Source: Candidatus Alistipes faecavium (GTDB lineage: Bacteria; Bacteroidota; Bacteroidia; Bacteroidales; Rikenellaceae). From it: a stretch of DNA of 64,000 bases. The notes beneath the pieces are model-generated. The model did not search any database and had not been told where the DNA came from. It worked only from the letters and a program-made list of their open reading frames with translations. Each line of letters begins with the position of its first letter. The first letter of the stretch is position 1. Both the position numbers and the translations under genes were made by a program. The stretch covers positions 1-64,000 of the forward strand of contig DWYP01000046.1 in the NCBI GenBank assembly GCA_019118605.1, written 5' to 3'. Below are positions 17,945 through 25,503 of this stretch, piece after piece.

Positions 17945-18313
17945 ATGGAATTCGAAGGAACGGTATTCAAAATAATGCCTGTTACGAAAGGCACATCGGC
18001 ACGCGGCGAATGGCAGCGCCAGGATGTGGTTTTCGAAATGAATGAAGGGTCGTTCACGCGAAAAATCTGCGTAACGTTTTTCAATCGCCCCGACGACGTC
18101 GCACGGCTCAAAGAGGGTGCGGCCTATACGGTCTCGGTAAACATCGAATCCCGGGAGTACAACGGACGCTGGTACACCGACGTCCGCGCCTGGCGCCTTC
18201 AGCCCAAGCAGGAGAGCGCCCCGGCACCGCCGATGCCCGACATGCCGCCCATCGCCGAGGAGACCTCGTATGCCTCGTCGCCTGCCGAGGCGGCCGACGA
18301 CCTGCCCTTCTGA
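17945..18313 (+). CDS. DUF3127 domain protein
   Basis: The 122-residue protein has a DUF3127 domain over about residues 1-90. It opens MEFEGTVFKI and includes WQRQDVVFE, KICVTFF and GRWYTDVRAWRL. The domain is a small OB-like beta fold found mainly in Bacteroidetes, often annotated as single-stranded DNA-binding-like. The C-terminal 30 residues are Pro/Ala/Glu-rich and end in the acidic stretch ADDLPF, which resembles the acidic tip of SSB proteins that recruits partners. A nucleic-acid role is thus plausible but unproven. The gene is monocistronic, with its own promoter box and terminator. Confidence 0.85.
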   Translation: MEFEGTVFKIMPVTKGTSARGEWQRQDVVFEMNEGSFTRKICVTFFNRPDDVARLKEGAAYTVSVNIESREYNGRWYTDVRAWRLQPKQESAPAPPMPDMPPIAEETSYASSPAEAADDLPF

Positions 18314-18340
18314 GACACGGTCACGACACACCCGCTCAAA

Positions 18341-18372
18341 AATCTCCGGAGACGATTCTCCGGAGATTTTTT
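18341..18372 (+). terminator. Terminator of the DUF3127 gene
   Basis: AATCTCCGGAGA and TCTCCGGAGATT form a perfect 12-bp stem with a CGAT loop, followed by TTTTTT. Confidence 0.85.
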
Positions 18373-18433
18373 GTCCCCATACCCCTCGCCCCACTCCGTG
18401 ACGTGACATCGCACTCTCATTGCGGCCACCGGC

Positions 18434-18474
18434 AAAAACAAAAACGGCCGGAGTACCTCTACGCACTCCGGCCG
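18434..18474 (-). terminator. Terminator of the minus-strand FKBP gene
   Basis: CGGCCGGAGT and ACTCCGGCCG pair across a 10-base loop. On the minus strand the hairpin is followed by GTTTTTGTTTTT. Confidence 0.85.
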
Positions 18475-18497
18475 CATATCGCGGGTTCCGCAGGAGA

Positions 18498-19631
18498 CTA
18501 CTTCACAGGAGCGGCCTCGGGTTTCTCGGCCGTAGCGGTCGAATCGGCCGGTGCGGGCTCCACGTAAGGGGTTACATCAACCAGCTCGACCTCGAACTCC
18601 AAAGCCTGGTTAGGGCCGATCATACGGCCTGCACCGTTCGTACCGTAAGCCAGATCAGAGGGGATCCACAGCATGATCTTACCGCCCTTGCCGACGAGCT
18701 GCATACCCTCGGTCCAACCCGGAATCACCCGGTTCAGCGGGAACTCAACGGGCTGGTCCTCCTCCTTAAGGTTGCCCTTCTCGTCGAACATGTCGGGACG
18801 CTGCCGGCGCATCAACTCCTGCTGCTCTTCCGAACGGTTGGCGAAGATCGACGAATCGAAAACCTTGCCGTCACGCGTGCGGCCCGTATAATGTACCTTC
18901 ACTACATCGCGCGGGTCCTTGGCCATGGCCGTGGTATCACCGGGTTCGATCAGTTTGTACAGCAGGCCCGATTCGGTCTTCTTCACGCCCGACTTCTTCT
19001 CGATGCCCTCGAGCCACTCCTTCGATGCGGCGGCATTCTCGGCAGGAAGCTTCACCATGAAGTAGTACTGAAGGTACTGGTTCACTTCGTCCTCCTTCAT
19101 CTTGGCCGTGTTGTCGTTAACATTCTGAATGGCCTCGCAGATCCATACCAGCTGGATGGGCATGCCGCTCTGGGAGATGTTGTATCCCAAGTCGTTACCG
19201 AAAGCGTACGAAATCTGCTCGCGCTCCTCCTCCGACTCGAACATCTCGGCATCGGCTACCGGATACTCTACTTTCGTCGAGTCACCGCCGGCCAGACGGA
19301 TGCTGTCGGCCTTGGCACGCTTCATGGAAATGGCCTGGGCGCGTGCACCGCGCTTCGACATGAAGTACTCGCGCAGCAGCTTCAGCGACTCTTCGTGATC
19401 CTGCGACGCCTTGCCCAGCGCACCCTCCTTGATGGCCTTGGACATGACGTCGTAATCAAACGGAATATCCTTCATCTCATAGCTGAGACCATAACCGATA
19501 TTGGCGCCGAGCGCGTACGACAGCGAGTCGAAGTCCGAAAGACTTCCCATTTGCACGCCGCCCTTGTTTCCTCCGCAGGAGGCGAGCATGGCAGCACCCG
19601 CAAGTGCTGCGACAAAAAAGAGTTTTTTCAT
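18498..19631 (-). CDS. FKBP-type peptidyl-prolyl isomerase lipoprotein with duplicated N-terminal domain
   Basis: This 377-residue lipoprotein (lipobox MLASC near residue 20) assists folding of proline-containing proteins in the cell envelope. Two FKBP_N dimerisation modules appear in series: the first around SLSYALGANIGYGLSYEMKD and the second around ISYAFGNDLGYNISQSGMP. The C-terminal FKBP catalytic domain (about 230-355) has VHYTGRTRDGKVFDSS, FPLNRVIPGWTEGMQLV and IPSDLAYG. A Pro/Ala/Glu-rich tail follows. The start at 19631 is chosen because it begins the signal peptide; the track ORF adds 16 residues. It is transcribed alone, with a terminator on its 3' side. Confidence 0.93.
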   Translation of the reverse strand: MKKLFFVAALAGAAMLASCGGNKGGVQMGSLSDFDSLSYALGANIGYGLSYEMKDIPFDYDVMSKAIKEGALGKASQDHEESLKLLREYFMSKRGARAQAISMKRAKADSIRLAGGDSTKVEYPVADAEMFESEEEREQISYAFGNDLGYNISQSGMPIQLVWICEAIQNVNDNTAKMKEDEVNQYLQYYFMVKLPAENAAASKEWLEGIEKKSGVKKTESGLLYKLIEPGDTTAMAKDPRDVVKVHYTGRTRDGKVFDSSIFANRSEEQQELMRRQRPDMFDEKGNLKEEDQPVEFPLNRVIPGWTEGMQLVGKGGKIMLWIPSDLAYGTNGAGRMIGPNQALEFEVELVDVTPYVEPAPADSTATAEKPEAAPVK

Positions 19632-19676
19632 AATTTTGTTGACTATGTTTTTAATGTGCATGCTGTTTCGTTCGCG

Positions 19677-19684
19677 CAAAGATA
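19677..19684 (-). promoter_or_regulatory. Candidate promoter (-7 box) of the FKBP gene
   Basis: TATCTTTG on the minus strand matches TAnnTTTG, 45 bases upstream of the start codon. The -33 element is not clear. Confidence 0.45.
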
Positions 19685-19825
19685 TAAAATTTTCACAAAC
19701 GAAATCATTCCGAACGGGTTAAATCCTCGGCAAGAGCGTTTTTTACCCCGTCTCGGTTCCTATGGAGGGGATCGCCGGGAAAAATCCACTCGCGCACGCA
19801 AATGCACGTCATGAAAACATGGCAC

Positions 19826-19852
19826 AAAAAAAGAAGTGCGCGAGCGCACTTC
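19826..19852 (-). terminator. Terminator of the speB-nhaA-FKBP operon
   Basis: GAAGTGCG and CGCACTTC pair with a CGAG loop. On the minus strand a run of seven T follows. Confidence 0.85.
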
Positions 19853-19888
19853 CCTGAAATTGCAACCGGACGGTACCACGGAGCGGCA

Positions 19889-20581
19889 TCAACGGCGGCG
19901 CGAGGAGTATTTATCCACGTCGACGAGTTCGATTTCGTAATAGAGCGTGGTATTGGGTGCGATCTTCAGTGCGGGATCCCCCTCGGGGCCATAGGCGGCC
20001 TTCGACGGAACCCACGCCTTGATGCGCCCGCCACGACCGATCAGCCGGACACTCTCCTGCACGCCCTTGCGCAGATCGCGCAGCAGCGAGCGCACCGTAT
20101 CGCCGCGTTCGTACGAAGAGACGATTTCATTGCCGTCGGCCGTGCGGATCACCCAGCGCAGCATCACGCTGTCTCGGTCCGACATGGGGACGAGGTTCTG
20201 ATCGCCGACATCGTCGACCGTATAGGTCACGCCCGACGACGTACGGGCGTACGAGCGGTTCGATTTGGCAATATCGGCCAGGAACTGCTCCTCGTAGGCA
20301 CGGGCCTTCTCGGGCAGGGCGTAGTTCATATAACTCAGGTAGTAGGTCTCAGCCTGCTCGAGGCTCATGCGGGGCTGTCCGCGGAAGATGTCGCGAATAC
20401 CCTCACACACGGCCCCGACATTGATCGTCGAATCCATCCGCTGAAGGTTCAGGCCGACGTTCAGGCCAATGACGTAGGCCACCGAGTCGAGATCGTTTTT
20501 CAATTTTGCGCCATTGCCCGACTGTTTCGAGCAGGCTCCGGCCAACGTCAGGGCCGCAAACAGATAAATCAGTTTTTTCAT
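19889..20581 (-). CDS. FKBP-type peptidyl-prolyl isomerase lipoprotein
   Basis: The 230-residue protein has a lipoprotein signal (LTLAGACSK, lipid-modified Cys near residue 17). A single FKBP_N-like helical segment includes VAYVIGLNVGLNL. A C-terminal FKBP fold follows, with RWVIRTADGNEIVSS and AWVPSKAAYG. Several positions of the canonical FKBP active site differ: no VHYTG and no VIPGW are present. Catalysis may therefore be weak, or the protein may act as a chaperone. It is the last gene of a minus-strand operon, starting 2 bases after nhaA. It is much smaller than its neighbour at 18498 and probably arose by duplication. Confidence 0.88.
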   Translation of the reverse strand: MKKLIYLFAALTLAGACSKQSGNGAKLKNDLDSVAYVIGLNVGLNLQRMDSTINVGAVCEGIRDIFRGQPRMSLEQAETYYLSYMNYALPEKARAYEEQFLADIAKSNRSYARTSSGVTYTVDDVGDQNLVPMSDRDSVMLRWVIRTADGNEIVSSYERGDTVRSLLRDLRKGVQESVRLIGRGGRIKAWVPSKAAYGPEGDPALKIAPNTTLYYEIELVDVDKYSSRRR

Positions 20582-20583
20582 GG

Positions 20584-21966
20584 TCAGGATTTCCGGCGTT
20601 TACACGACAACAGCAGGATCAGCACGCTTCCGAGAATCGCCGCAGCCGTCGATCCCATCAGGATGGCGATCTTGCCCCGGTCGATCAGGTCCACATCGGT
20701 ATAGGCCAGCGAATCGACGAAAAGCGACATCGTAAAACCGATACCGCCCAGGCAGGCTACGGCCAGCAACATGCGCCACGTGGCACCTTCGGGCATCACG
20801 GCCAGTCCCGAGCGCACGGCGCCCCAGCTGGCGAGGAAGATACCCAGCGGTTTGCCGATCAGCAAACCGAAGAAGACCCCCATGCCGACCGATCCGATCT
20901 CGGGCGAGGAATGGAATATATTGAGATATTCGAGCGACCCGATCTCGACACCGGCATTGGCCAGGGCGAAGATCGGCATGATGAGGAACGTCACATAGGG
21001 CGCCAGGGCATGTTCGAGGCGGTAGCTCATACCCACGGAGTTGGCCGTCAAGTCGTGCATGCGCCGCAGGTAGAAACGCTGCTCCTCGTTGGGGAACGGC
21101 TCCTCGGTCTCGGCCCGCAGCATCAGCGTCTTGAGCCATTTCATCTTGTGGACGTAGTACTCCTTGCTGTAACGCGGCTCCATGGGGATGAGCAGCGCCA
21201 TGGCAACGCCCGAGATGGTCGAATGCACACCGGAGTAATAGAACAGCCCCCATACGACGAACGCCGGGACAAGATAGAAGAACATCCGTTTTTCGCCCAT
21301 CTGCTTCATAAAATAGACCCCGAGCATGATGAGCAGCGCGATAAGCAGGCATTCGATCTGCACTTGCCCCCCGTAGAAGAGCGCAATGACCAGAATGGCC
21401 CCCAAGTCATCGGCCACGGCAAGCGCCGTCAGGAAGATCTTCAACGATACCGGGACCCGGTCGTCGAGCATCGAGAGAATGCCGATGGCAAAGGCGATGT
21501 CAGTAGCCGTAGGGATTCCCCAGCCGTTAGCCGCCAATGTTCCGTGGTTGAAGAGCAGGAAGATGATCGCCGGGGCAAGCATACCGCCGGCCGCCGCCAG
21601 GACCGGAAGAATCGCCTTACGCACTGAAGAAAGTTGCCCGCAGACAATTTCCCGCTTGATTTCCAGGCCGATAGCAAAAAAGAAGATCACCATCAGGCCA
21701 TCGTTGACGAACTTCTCGACGGTCATTCCCCGCGGGAAGAGCCAGTCGATCAGACCGTCCGGAGAATGGACCATCAACGAAAGGTCGGTTTCAAGCATGT
21801 CGTGATAATAGGCTTTCGTTACAGGGAGGTTGGCCAACAGCATGGCAATAATGACGCAAACCAACAAGACGACACCCCCCGCCCAGGGAGCCTCTACGAA
21901 ATTGCGGCCTCGGAGGCCGATCATGTGGCGGTTCCGTACCCAGCGGTACATTGAGAAAAGTCGCAT
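20584..21966 (-). CDS. nhaA: Na+/H+ antiporter NhaA
   Basis: NhaA exchanges cytoplasmic Na+ (or Li+) for external H+ and supports pH and salt tolerance. The 460-residue protein has about 12 membrane segments and the family signatures VIFFFAIGLEIKREI, GIPTATDIAFAIGIL, and ALAVADDLGAILVIALFY with the paired aspartates of the ion site. It is longer than the enteric protein (388) through internal loops, as usual in Bacteroidetes. I set the start at 21966; the track ORF to 22152 runs antiparallel through speB and is spurious. It lies 10 bases after speB and 2 before an FKBP lipoprotein gene. Confidence 0.95.
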   Translation of the reverse strand: MRLFSMYRWVRNRHMIGLRGRNFVEAPWAGGVVLLVCVIIAMLLANLPVTKAYYHDMLETDLSLMVHSPDGLIDWLFPRGMTVEKFVNDGLMVIFFFAIGLEIKREIVCGQLSSVRKAILPVLAAAGGMLAPAIIFLLFNHGTLAANGWGIPTATDIAFAIGILSMLDDRVPVSLKIFLTALAVADDLGAILVIALFYGGQVQIECLLIALLIMLGVYFMKQMGEKRMFFYLVPAFVVWGLFYYSGVHSTISGVAMALLIPMEPRYSKEYYVHKMKWLKTLMLRAETEEPFPNEEQRFYLRRMHDLTANSVGMSYRLEHALAPYVTFLIMPIFALANAGVEIGSLEYLNIFHSSPEIGSVGMGVFFGLLIGKPLGIFLASWGAVRSGLAVMPEGATWRMLLAVACLGGIGFTMSLFVDSLAYTDVDLIDRGKIAILMGSTAAAILGSVLILLLSCKRRKS

Positions 21967-21976
21967 CTGTCCAAAT

Positions 21977-23026
21977 TTAATTTTGAGTCCGAACCTCCGA
22001 CAGCAACGTTTGGCCACAGAGTTTCCACAATACCCGTGCCCCGGTGATGGCATCGATGCGGTCGTCGGCCGAAGGGCACACCTCCACCATGTCGAAGCCG
22101 ATGATGCGGCGCCCCGAGCGTACGAGCGTCGCCACGAGCCACACGGCCTCATTGAAGGTCAGACCTCCGGAGACGGGCGTTCCCGTATGGGGGCAATTCT
22201 CGAAAGTCAGTGCGTCGATATCGAAGCTCACATAGACCTCCTGCGGGAGCGATGCCACGATCCGCTGGCACTGGGCGTCCCAAGTCTCGCCACGGAACGC
22301 GGCGGTCGACAGTGCGAGGTCGTCGAAGGTGACGATACGCTCCGTGGCGGCTGCGAGGTTCGCCTCGGTCTCACTGAAGTCGCGCACGCCGACCTGGGCG
22401 ATACGCACGACTTGCGGCACATCGCGCAGTACGTTGTACATGATCGAAGCATGGGAGTAGGCAAAGCCCTCGTAAGCATCGCGCAGATCGCAGTGCGCAT
22501 CGAGGTGAAGGATGCCGAAAGCCTCGTGACGCTTCCCGAGGGCACGGATCAGTCCGTAGGGGGTCGAATGGTCGCCTCCGACCAACCCTACGGTCTTCCC
22601 GGCCTCGAGCCAGCGCGCGGCCTGTGCTTCGATGTTGGCATTCATCGCCGCACACCCTTCGTTCACACGGCGCAACTTGCGCACGACATAATCGTCATCG
22701 GGGCTACCGCCTCCTTCGAGGTGGTCGATGACCCGTTCTGCATCGGAGCGCAACCGCTGCGAGGTTTCGAGCAGCGTGTAGTCGACGTCAGCCGTGGCAA
22801 TGCCGCGCCGCCAGGCACCGGGCGCCAAAGGGTCGTGGAAATCGAGTTGCGTCGAAGCTTCGATAATGGCATCGGGAGCAAAAGCCGTTCCGGCGCCATA
22901 GGAGACCGTGACATCCCACGGGGCCGAGACCAGCACCAGACGGGCCGTTTCCGGATCGAACGGGAGCCCGAAATAGGAGCCGTTGGCCACGCCGACGCCG
23001 TCGGGATCGAAAGTTTTCTGTTCCAT
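21977..23026 (-). CDS. speB: Agmatinase/arginase-family ureohydrolase
   Basis: Ureohydrolases use a binuclear Mn2+ centre to release urea from agmatine, arginine or related guanidines. The 349-residue protein has all three metal-ligand motifs: GLVGGDHSTPYG, LHLDAHCDLR and VSFDIDALT. Agmatinase is the best guess, giving putrescine, but formimidoylglutamase and guanidinobutyrase share these motifs. The start at 23026 (MEQKTFDPDG) follows a -7 box; the track ORF adds 35 residues. It is the first gene of an operon with nhaA and an FKBP gene. Confidence 0.85.
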   Translation of the reverse strand: MEQKTFDPDGVGVANGSYFGLPFDPETARLVLVSAPWDVTVSYGAGTAFAPDAIIEASTQLDFHDPLAPGAWRRGIATADVDYTLLETSQRLRSDAERVIDHLEGGGSPDDDYVVRKLRRVNEGCAAMNANIEAQAARWLEAGKTVGLVGGDHSTPYGLIRALGKRHEAFGILHLDAHCDLRDAYEGFAYSHASIMYNVLRDVPQVVRIAQVGVRDFSETEANLAAATERIVTFDDLALSTAAFRGETWDAQCQRIVASLPQEVYVSFDIDALTFENCPHTGTPVSGGLTFNEAVWLVATLVRSGRRIIGFDMVEVCPSADDRIDAITGARVLWKLCGQTLLSEVRTQN

Positions 23027-23128
23027 GTCGTATCGTAAATGGTCCACCGGCCATGTCGTTCCGGCCGGAGGCGCCTCTCCGGACAGCCGCCGGCGGCAAA
23101 TGCCGCAAAGGAGAAGCACTTTTAAATA

Positions 23129-23136
23129 CAAAGGTA
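23129..23136 (-). promoter_or_regulatory. Candidate promoter (-7 box) of the speB-nhaA-FKBP operon
   Basis: TACCTTTG on the minus strand lies about 100 bases upstream of the speB start and only 20 bases from a plus-strand -7 box. Confidence 0.45.
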
Positions 23137-23156
23137 CGAAAATTTTAATTTTTCCC

Positions 23157-23164
23157 TATATTTG
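23157..23164 (+). promoter_or_regulatory. Candidate promoter (-7 box) of pdxB
   Basis: TATATTTG matches the consensus, 52 bases before the pdxB ATG. It faces away from the speB promoter. Confidence 0.5.
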
Positions 23165-23216
23165 CCCGCAGGAAAGCGACATGCGAAACAACAATCAACC
23201 GAAAATCCCCACCGCC

Positions 23217-24212
23217 ATGAAATTCGTCATTGACAGCGCCATTCCTTACCTGCAAGGGGTTCTGGAGCCCTACGCACAAGTCGTATACCTGCCCGGCCGC
23301 GAGATCGGAGCCGCCGACGTGCGCGACGCCGACGCACTCATTGTCCGTACGCGCACCCGCTGCGACGCCTCGCTGCTGAGCGGCTCCCGCGTGCGGATGA
23401 TCGCCACGGCCACCATCGGGTTCGACCACATCGACCTGCCGTGGTGCGCCGCCCAAGGCATCGAGGTAACGACCGCCGCCGGATGCAACGCCCGCGGCGT
23501 ATTGCAATGGGTTGCCGCCGTCCTCGAAGCGCTCTCCCGCCACCAGGGCTGGACTCCGAAGCAGAAAACCCTGGGCATCATCGGCGTAGGGCATGTCGGA
23601 TCGCTCGTCAAAAGCTATGCCGAACTGTGGGGATTCCGGGTTCTCTGCTGCGACCCGCCGCGCGAGGAGCGCGAGCGGTGCGGCTTCCTGCCCCTTGAGG
23701 AGGTCGCCCGCAAAGCCGACCTCGTGACCTTCCACACGCCGCTCGACGCCACGACCCGCCACATGGGCAACAAGACGCTCCTGCGGCAGATGAAACCCGA
23801 CGCCGTCGTCATCAACTCCTCGCGCGGCGAAGTGGTCGACAACGAAGCGCTGTATGCCAGCGGACACCCCTGTGTCCTCGACGTCTGGGAAAACGAGCCC
23901 GACCTCCACCCCGGGCTGCTCGAACGGGCGCTGCTCGCCACGCCACACATCGCCGGCTATTCGCAACAGGGCAAAGCCAACGCCGCCGCGATGTCGATCG
24001 CCGCACTCGCCCGCCGCTTCGCGCTGCCACTCGACGGGTGGTACCCCTCCGAGGTCACCCCCTCCGCCCCGTGCCCGATCTCCTGGGAGAGACTCGGTTC
24101 GACGATCCGCGATGCCTACGACATCGAAGCCGAAAGCCGACGCCTGAAGTCCCACCCGGAGGATTTCGAAACACTACGCGACCATTACGCCTACCGAAAA
24201 GAATATTTTTAG
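23217..24212 (+). CDS. pdxB: 4-phosphoerythronate dehydrogenase
   Basis: PdxB oxidises 4-phospho-D-erythronate in the DXP-dependent route to pyridoxal 5'-phosphate. The 331-residue protein is a D-2-hydroxyacid dehydrogenase. It has MKFVIDSAIPYL at the start, IATATIGFDHID, the NAD-binding loop LGIIGVGHVGSLV, INSSRGEVVDN with the catalytic Arg, VLDVWENEPDL with the Glu, and ATPHIAGYSQQG with the catalytic His. The C-terminal extension is the PdxB-type dimerisation domain, which separates it from generic phosphoglycerate dehydrogenases. The start at 23217 matches the family N terminus; the ATG at 23181 would add 12 residues. Confidence 0.92.
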   Translation: MKFVIDSAIPYLQGVLEPYAQVVYLPGREIGAADVRDADALIVRTRTRCDASLLSGSRVRMIATATIGFDHIDLPWCAAQGIEVTTAAGCNARGVLQWVAAVLEALSRHQGWTPKQKTLGIIGVGHVGSLVKSYAELWGFRVLCCDPPREERERCGFLPLEEVARKADLVTFHTPLDATTRHMGNKTLLRQMKPDAVVINSSRGEVVDNEALYASGHPCVLDVWENEPDLHPGLLERALLATPHIAGYSQQGKANAAAMSIAALARRFALPLDGWYPSEVTPSAPCPISWERLGSTIRDAYDIEAESRRLKSHPEDFETLRDHYAYRKEYF

Positions 24213-24231
24213 CGAATTCACTCTTTTTTAT

Positions 24232-24239
24232 TACCTTTG
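24232..24239 (+). promoter_or_regulatory. Candidate promoter (-7 box) of pyrD
   Basis: TACCTTTG lies 18 bases upstream of the pyrD ATG, implying a very short untranslated leader. Confidence 0.5.
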
Positions 24240-24257
24240 CGGCAACATTCGAATCAG

Positions 24258-25490
24258 ATGTACCGCCATATCATAAAACCGATCCTCTTCTCACTCACCA
24301 TCGAGCAGGCGCACCACGTAGTGATGCTCCTCCTGCGCATCATCGGAGTGATTCCCGGAGGAAGGTGGCTGTTGCGCAAGTGCTGCGCCGTCAAGCACCC
24401 GGCTCTCGAACGGGAGGTCTTCGGCATCCGCTTCCCCAACCCGGTGGGTCTGGCCGCAGGATTCGACCGCAACGGCGAAGCCCTGCGGGAGATTGCCGCC
24501 CTGGGATTCGGATTCATCGAAATCGGCACCGTCACGCCGCGCCCCCAGTCCGGGAATCCGCGGCCGCGGGTTTTCCGACTCCCCAAGGACAATGCCATCA
24601 TCAACCGCATCGGGCTGGCCAACCGCGGACTCGAAGCCACCATCCGGCAACTGCGCCGCCCCCACGACGGCGTAATCGTCGGCTGCAATATCGGCAAAAA
24701 CGCCGCCACACCCCCTGAAGAGGCCCCTTACGACTATCTGAAACTCTTTCGCAACCTCTACCAATACGCCGATTACTTCACGGTGAACATCTGCTGCGAC
24801 AATGCCGTCCGCGAGGAGTGGGACAATGCCCGTGAATACATTCTGCAGATTCTCAACCCGTTGTTCGACTTCCGCCGCGGCCAGAACCAGTACCGGCCGG
24901 TCATGCTCAAGATTTCGCCCGACATGCCCGACGAGGTGATCGACCGGATCACCGACATCCTGCTCGAGACACCTCTCGACGGAATCGTCGCCACCAACGG
25001 CACCCACCACCGTGAAAAACTACGTACGAGCCATACCTCACTGACAAAGATCGGCAGCGGCCGCCTGAGCGGCGCTCCGCTGACCCAACGGGCCATCGAG
25101 ATCGTGCGACGCATCCAAACACGGGTAAACGGTGCCTACCCCATTATCGGCGTGGGCGGGCTGATGACTCCCGACGATGTGCGGGCAATGCTCGACGCGG
25201 GAGCCGACCTCGTACAACTCTACACAGGATACATCTACAACGGCCCCGGAATGGTCAAGGAGGTGTGCCGCGCACTCATCGACGACGCCCGGAAGGCAGA
25301 AGGGACACAAGTTGCCGAAGCCAAGGCGGAAACCGCCGGGAGCCGTACGACGGCCGAATCGCAGCCGGACGTGCCAACCCTCACGGAAACCGATACAGCC
25401 GCGAAACCCGCGGAAGAGGTCTCCGACGCAACGCCGGACAAAGAGGCTGCGGCCCGACAGACGTCGCAGGAGCCCGCGTCATCCCTGTAA
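24258..25490 (+). CDS. pyrD: Dihydroorotate dehydrogenase (quinone), class 2, with long C-terminal tail
   Basis: PyrD oxidises dihydroorotate to orotate in pyrimidine synthesis, passing electrons from FMN to membrane quinone. The N-terminal helices (IIKPILFSLTIEQAHHVVML) are the class 2 membrane-binding region. GLAAGFDRNGEAL, NRIGLANRGLE, VNICCDN and VGVGGLMTPDDVRAML mark the FMN barrel. NICCDN holds a cysteine where class 2 enzymes usually have the catalytic Ser, which is worth a check. The domain ends near residue 345. The remaining 65 or so residues are Ala/Glu/Thr-rich, disordered and absent from typical members. cinA follows 13 bases later. Confidence 0.92.
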   Translation: MYRHIIKPILFSLTIEQAHHVVMLLLRIIGVIPGGRWLLRKCCAVKHPALEREVFGIRFPNPVGLAAGFDRNGEALREIAALGFGFIEIGTVTPRPQSGNPRPRVFRLPKDNAIINRIGLANRGLEATIRQLRRPHDGVIVGCNIGKNAATPPEEAPYDYLKLFRNLYQYADYFTVNICCDNAVREEWDNAREYILQILNPLFDFRRGQNQYRPVMLKISPDMPDEVIDRITDILLETPLDGIVATNGTHHREKLRTSHTSLTKIGSGRLSGAPLTQRAIEIVRRIQTRVNGAYPIIGVGGLMTPDDVRAMLDAGADLVQLYTGYIYNGPGMVKEVCRALIDDARKAEGTQVAEAKAETAGSRTTAESQPDVPTLTETDTAAKPAEEVSDATPDKEAAARQTSQEPASSL

Positions 25491-25503
25491 AAATCCGCTT
25501 CGC

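Noticed and set aside
21967-22152. N-terminal extension of NhaA in the track
   Set aside because: It overlaps the speB gene in another frame and is Arg/Ser/Cys-rich, unlike NhaA N termini.
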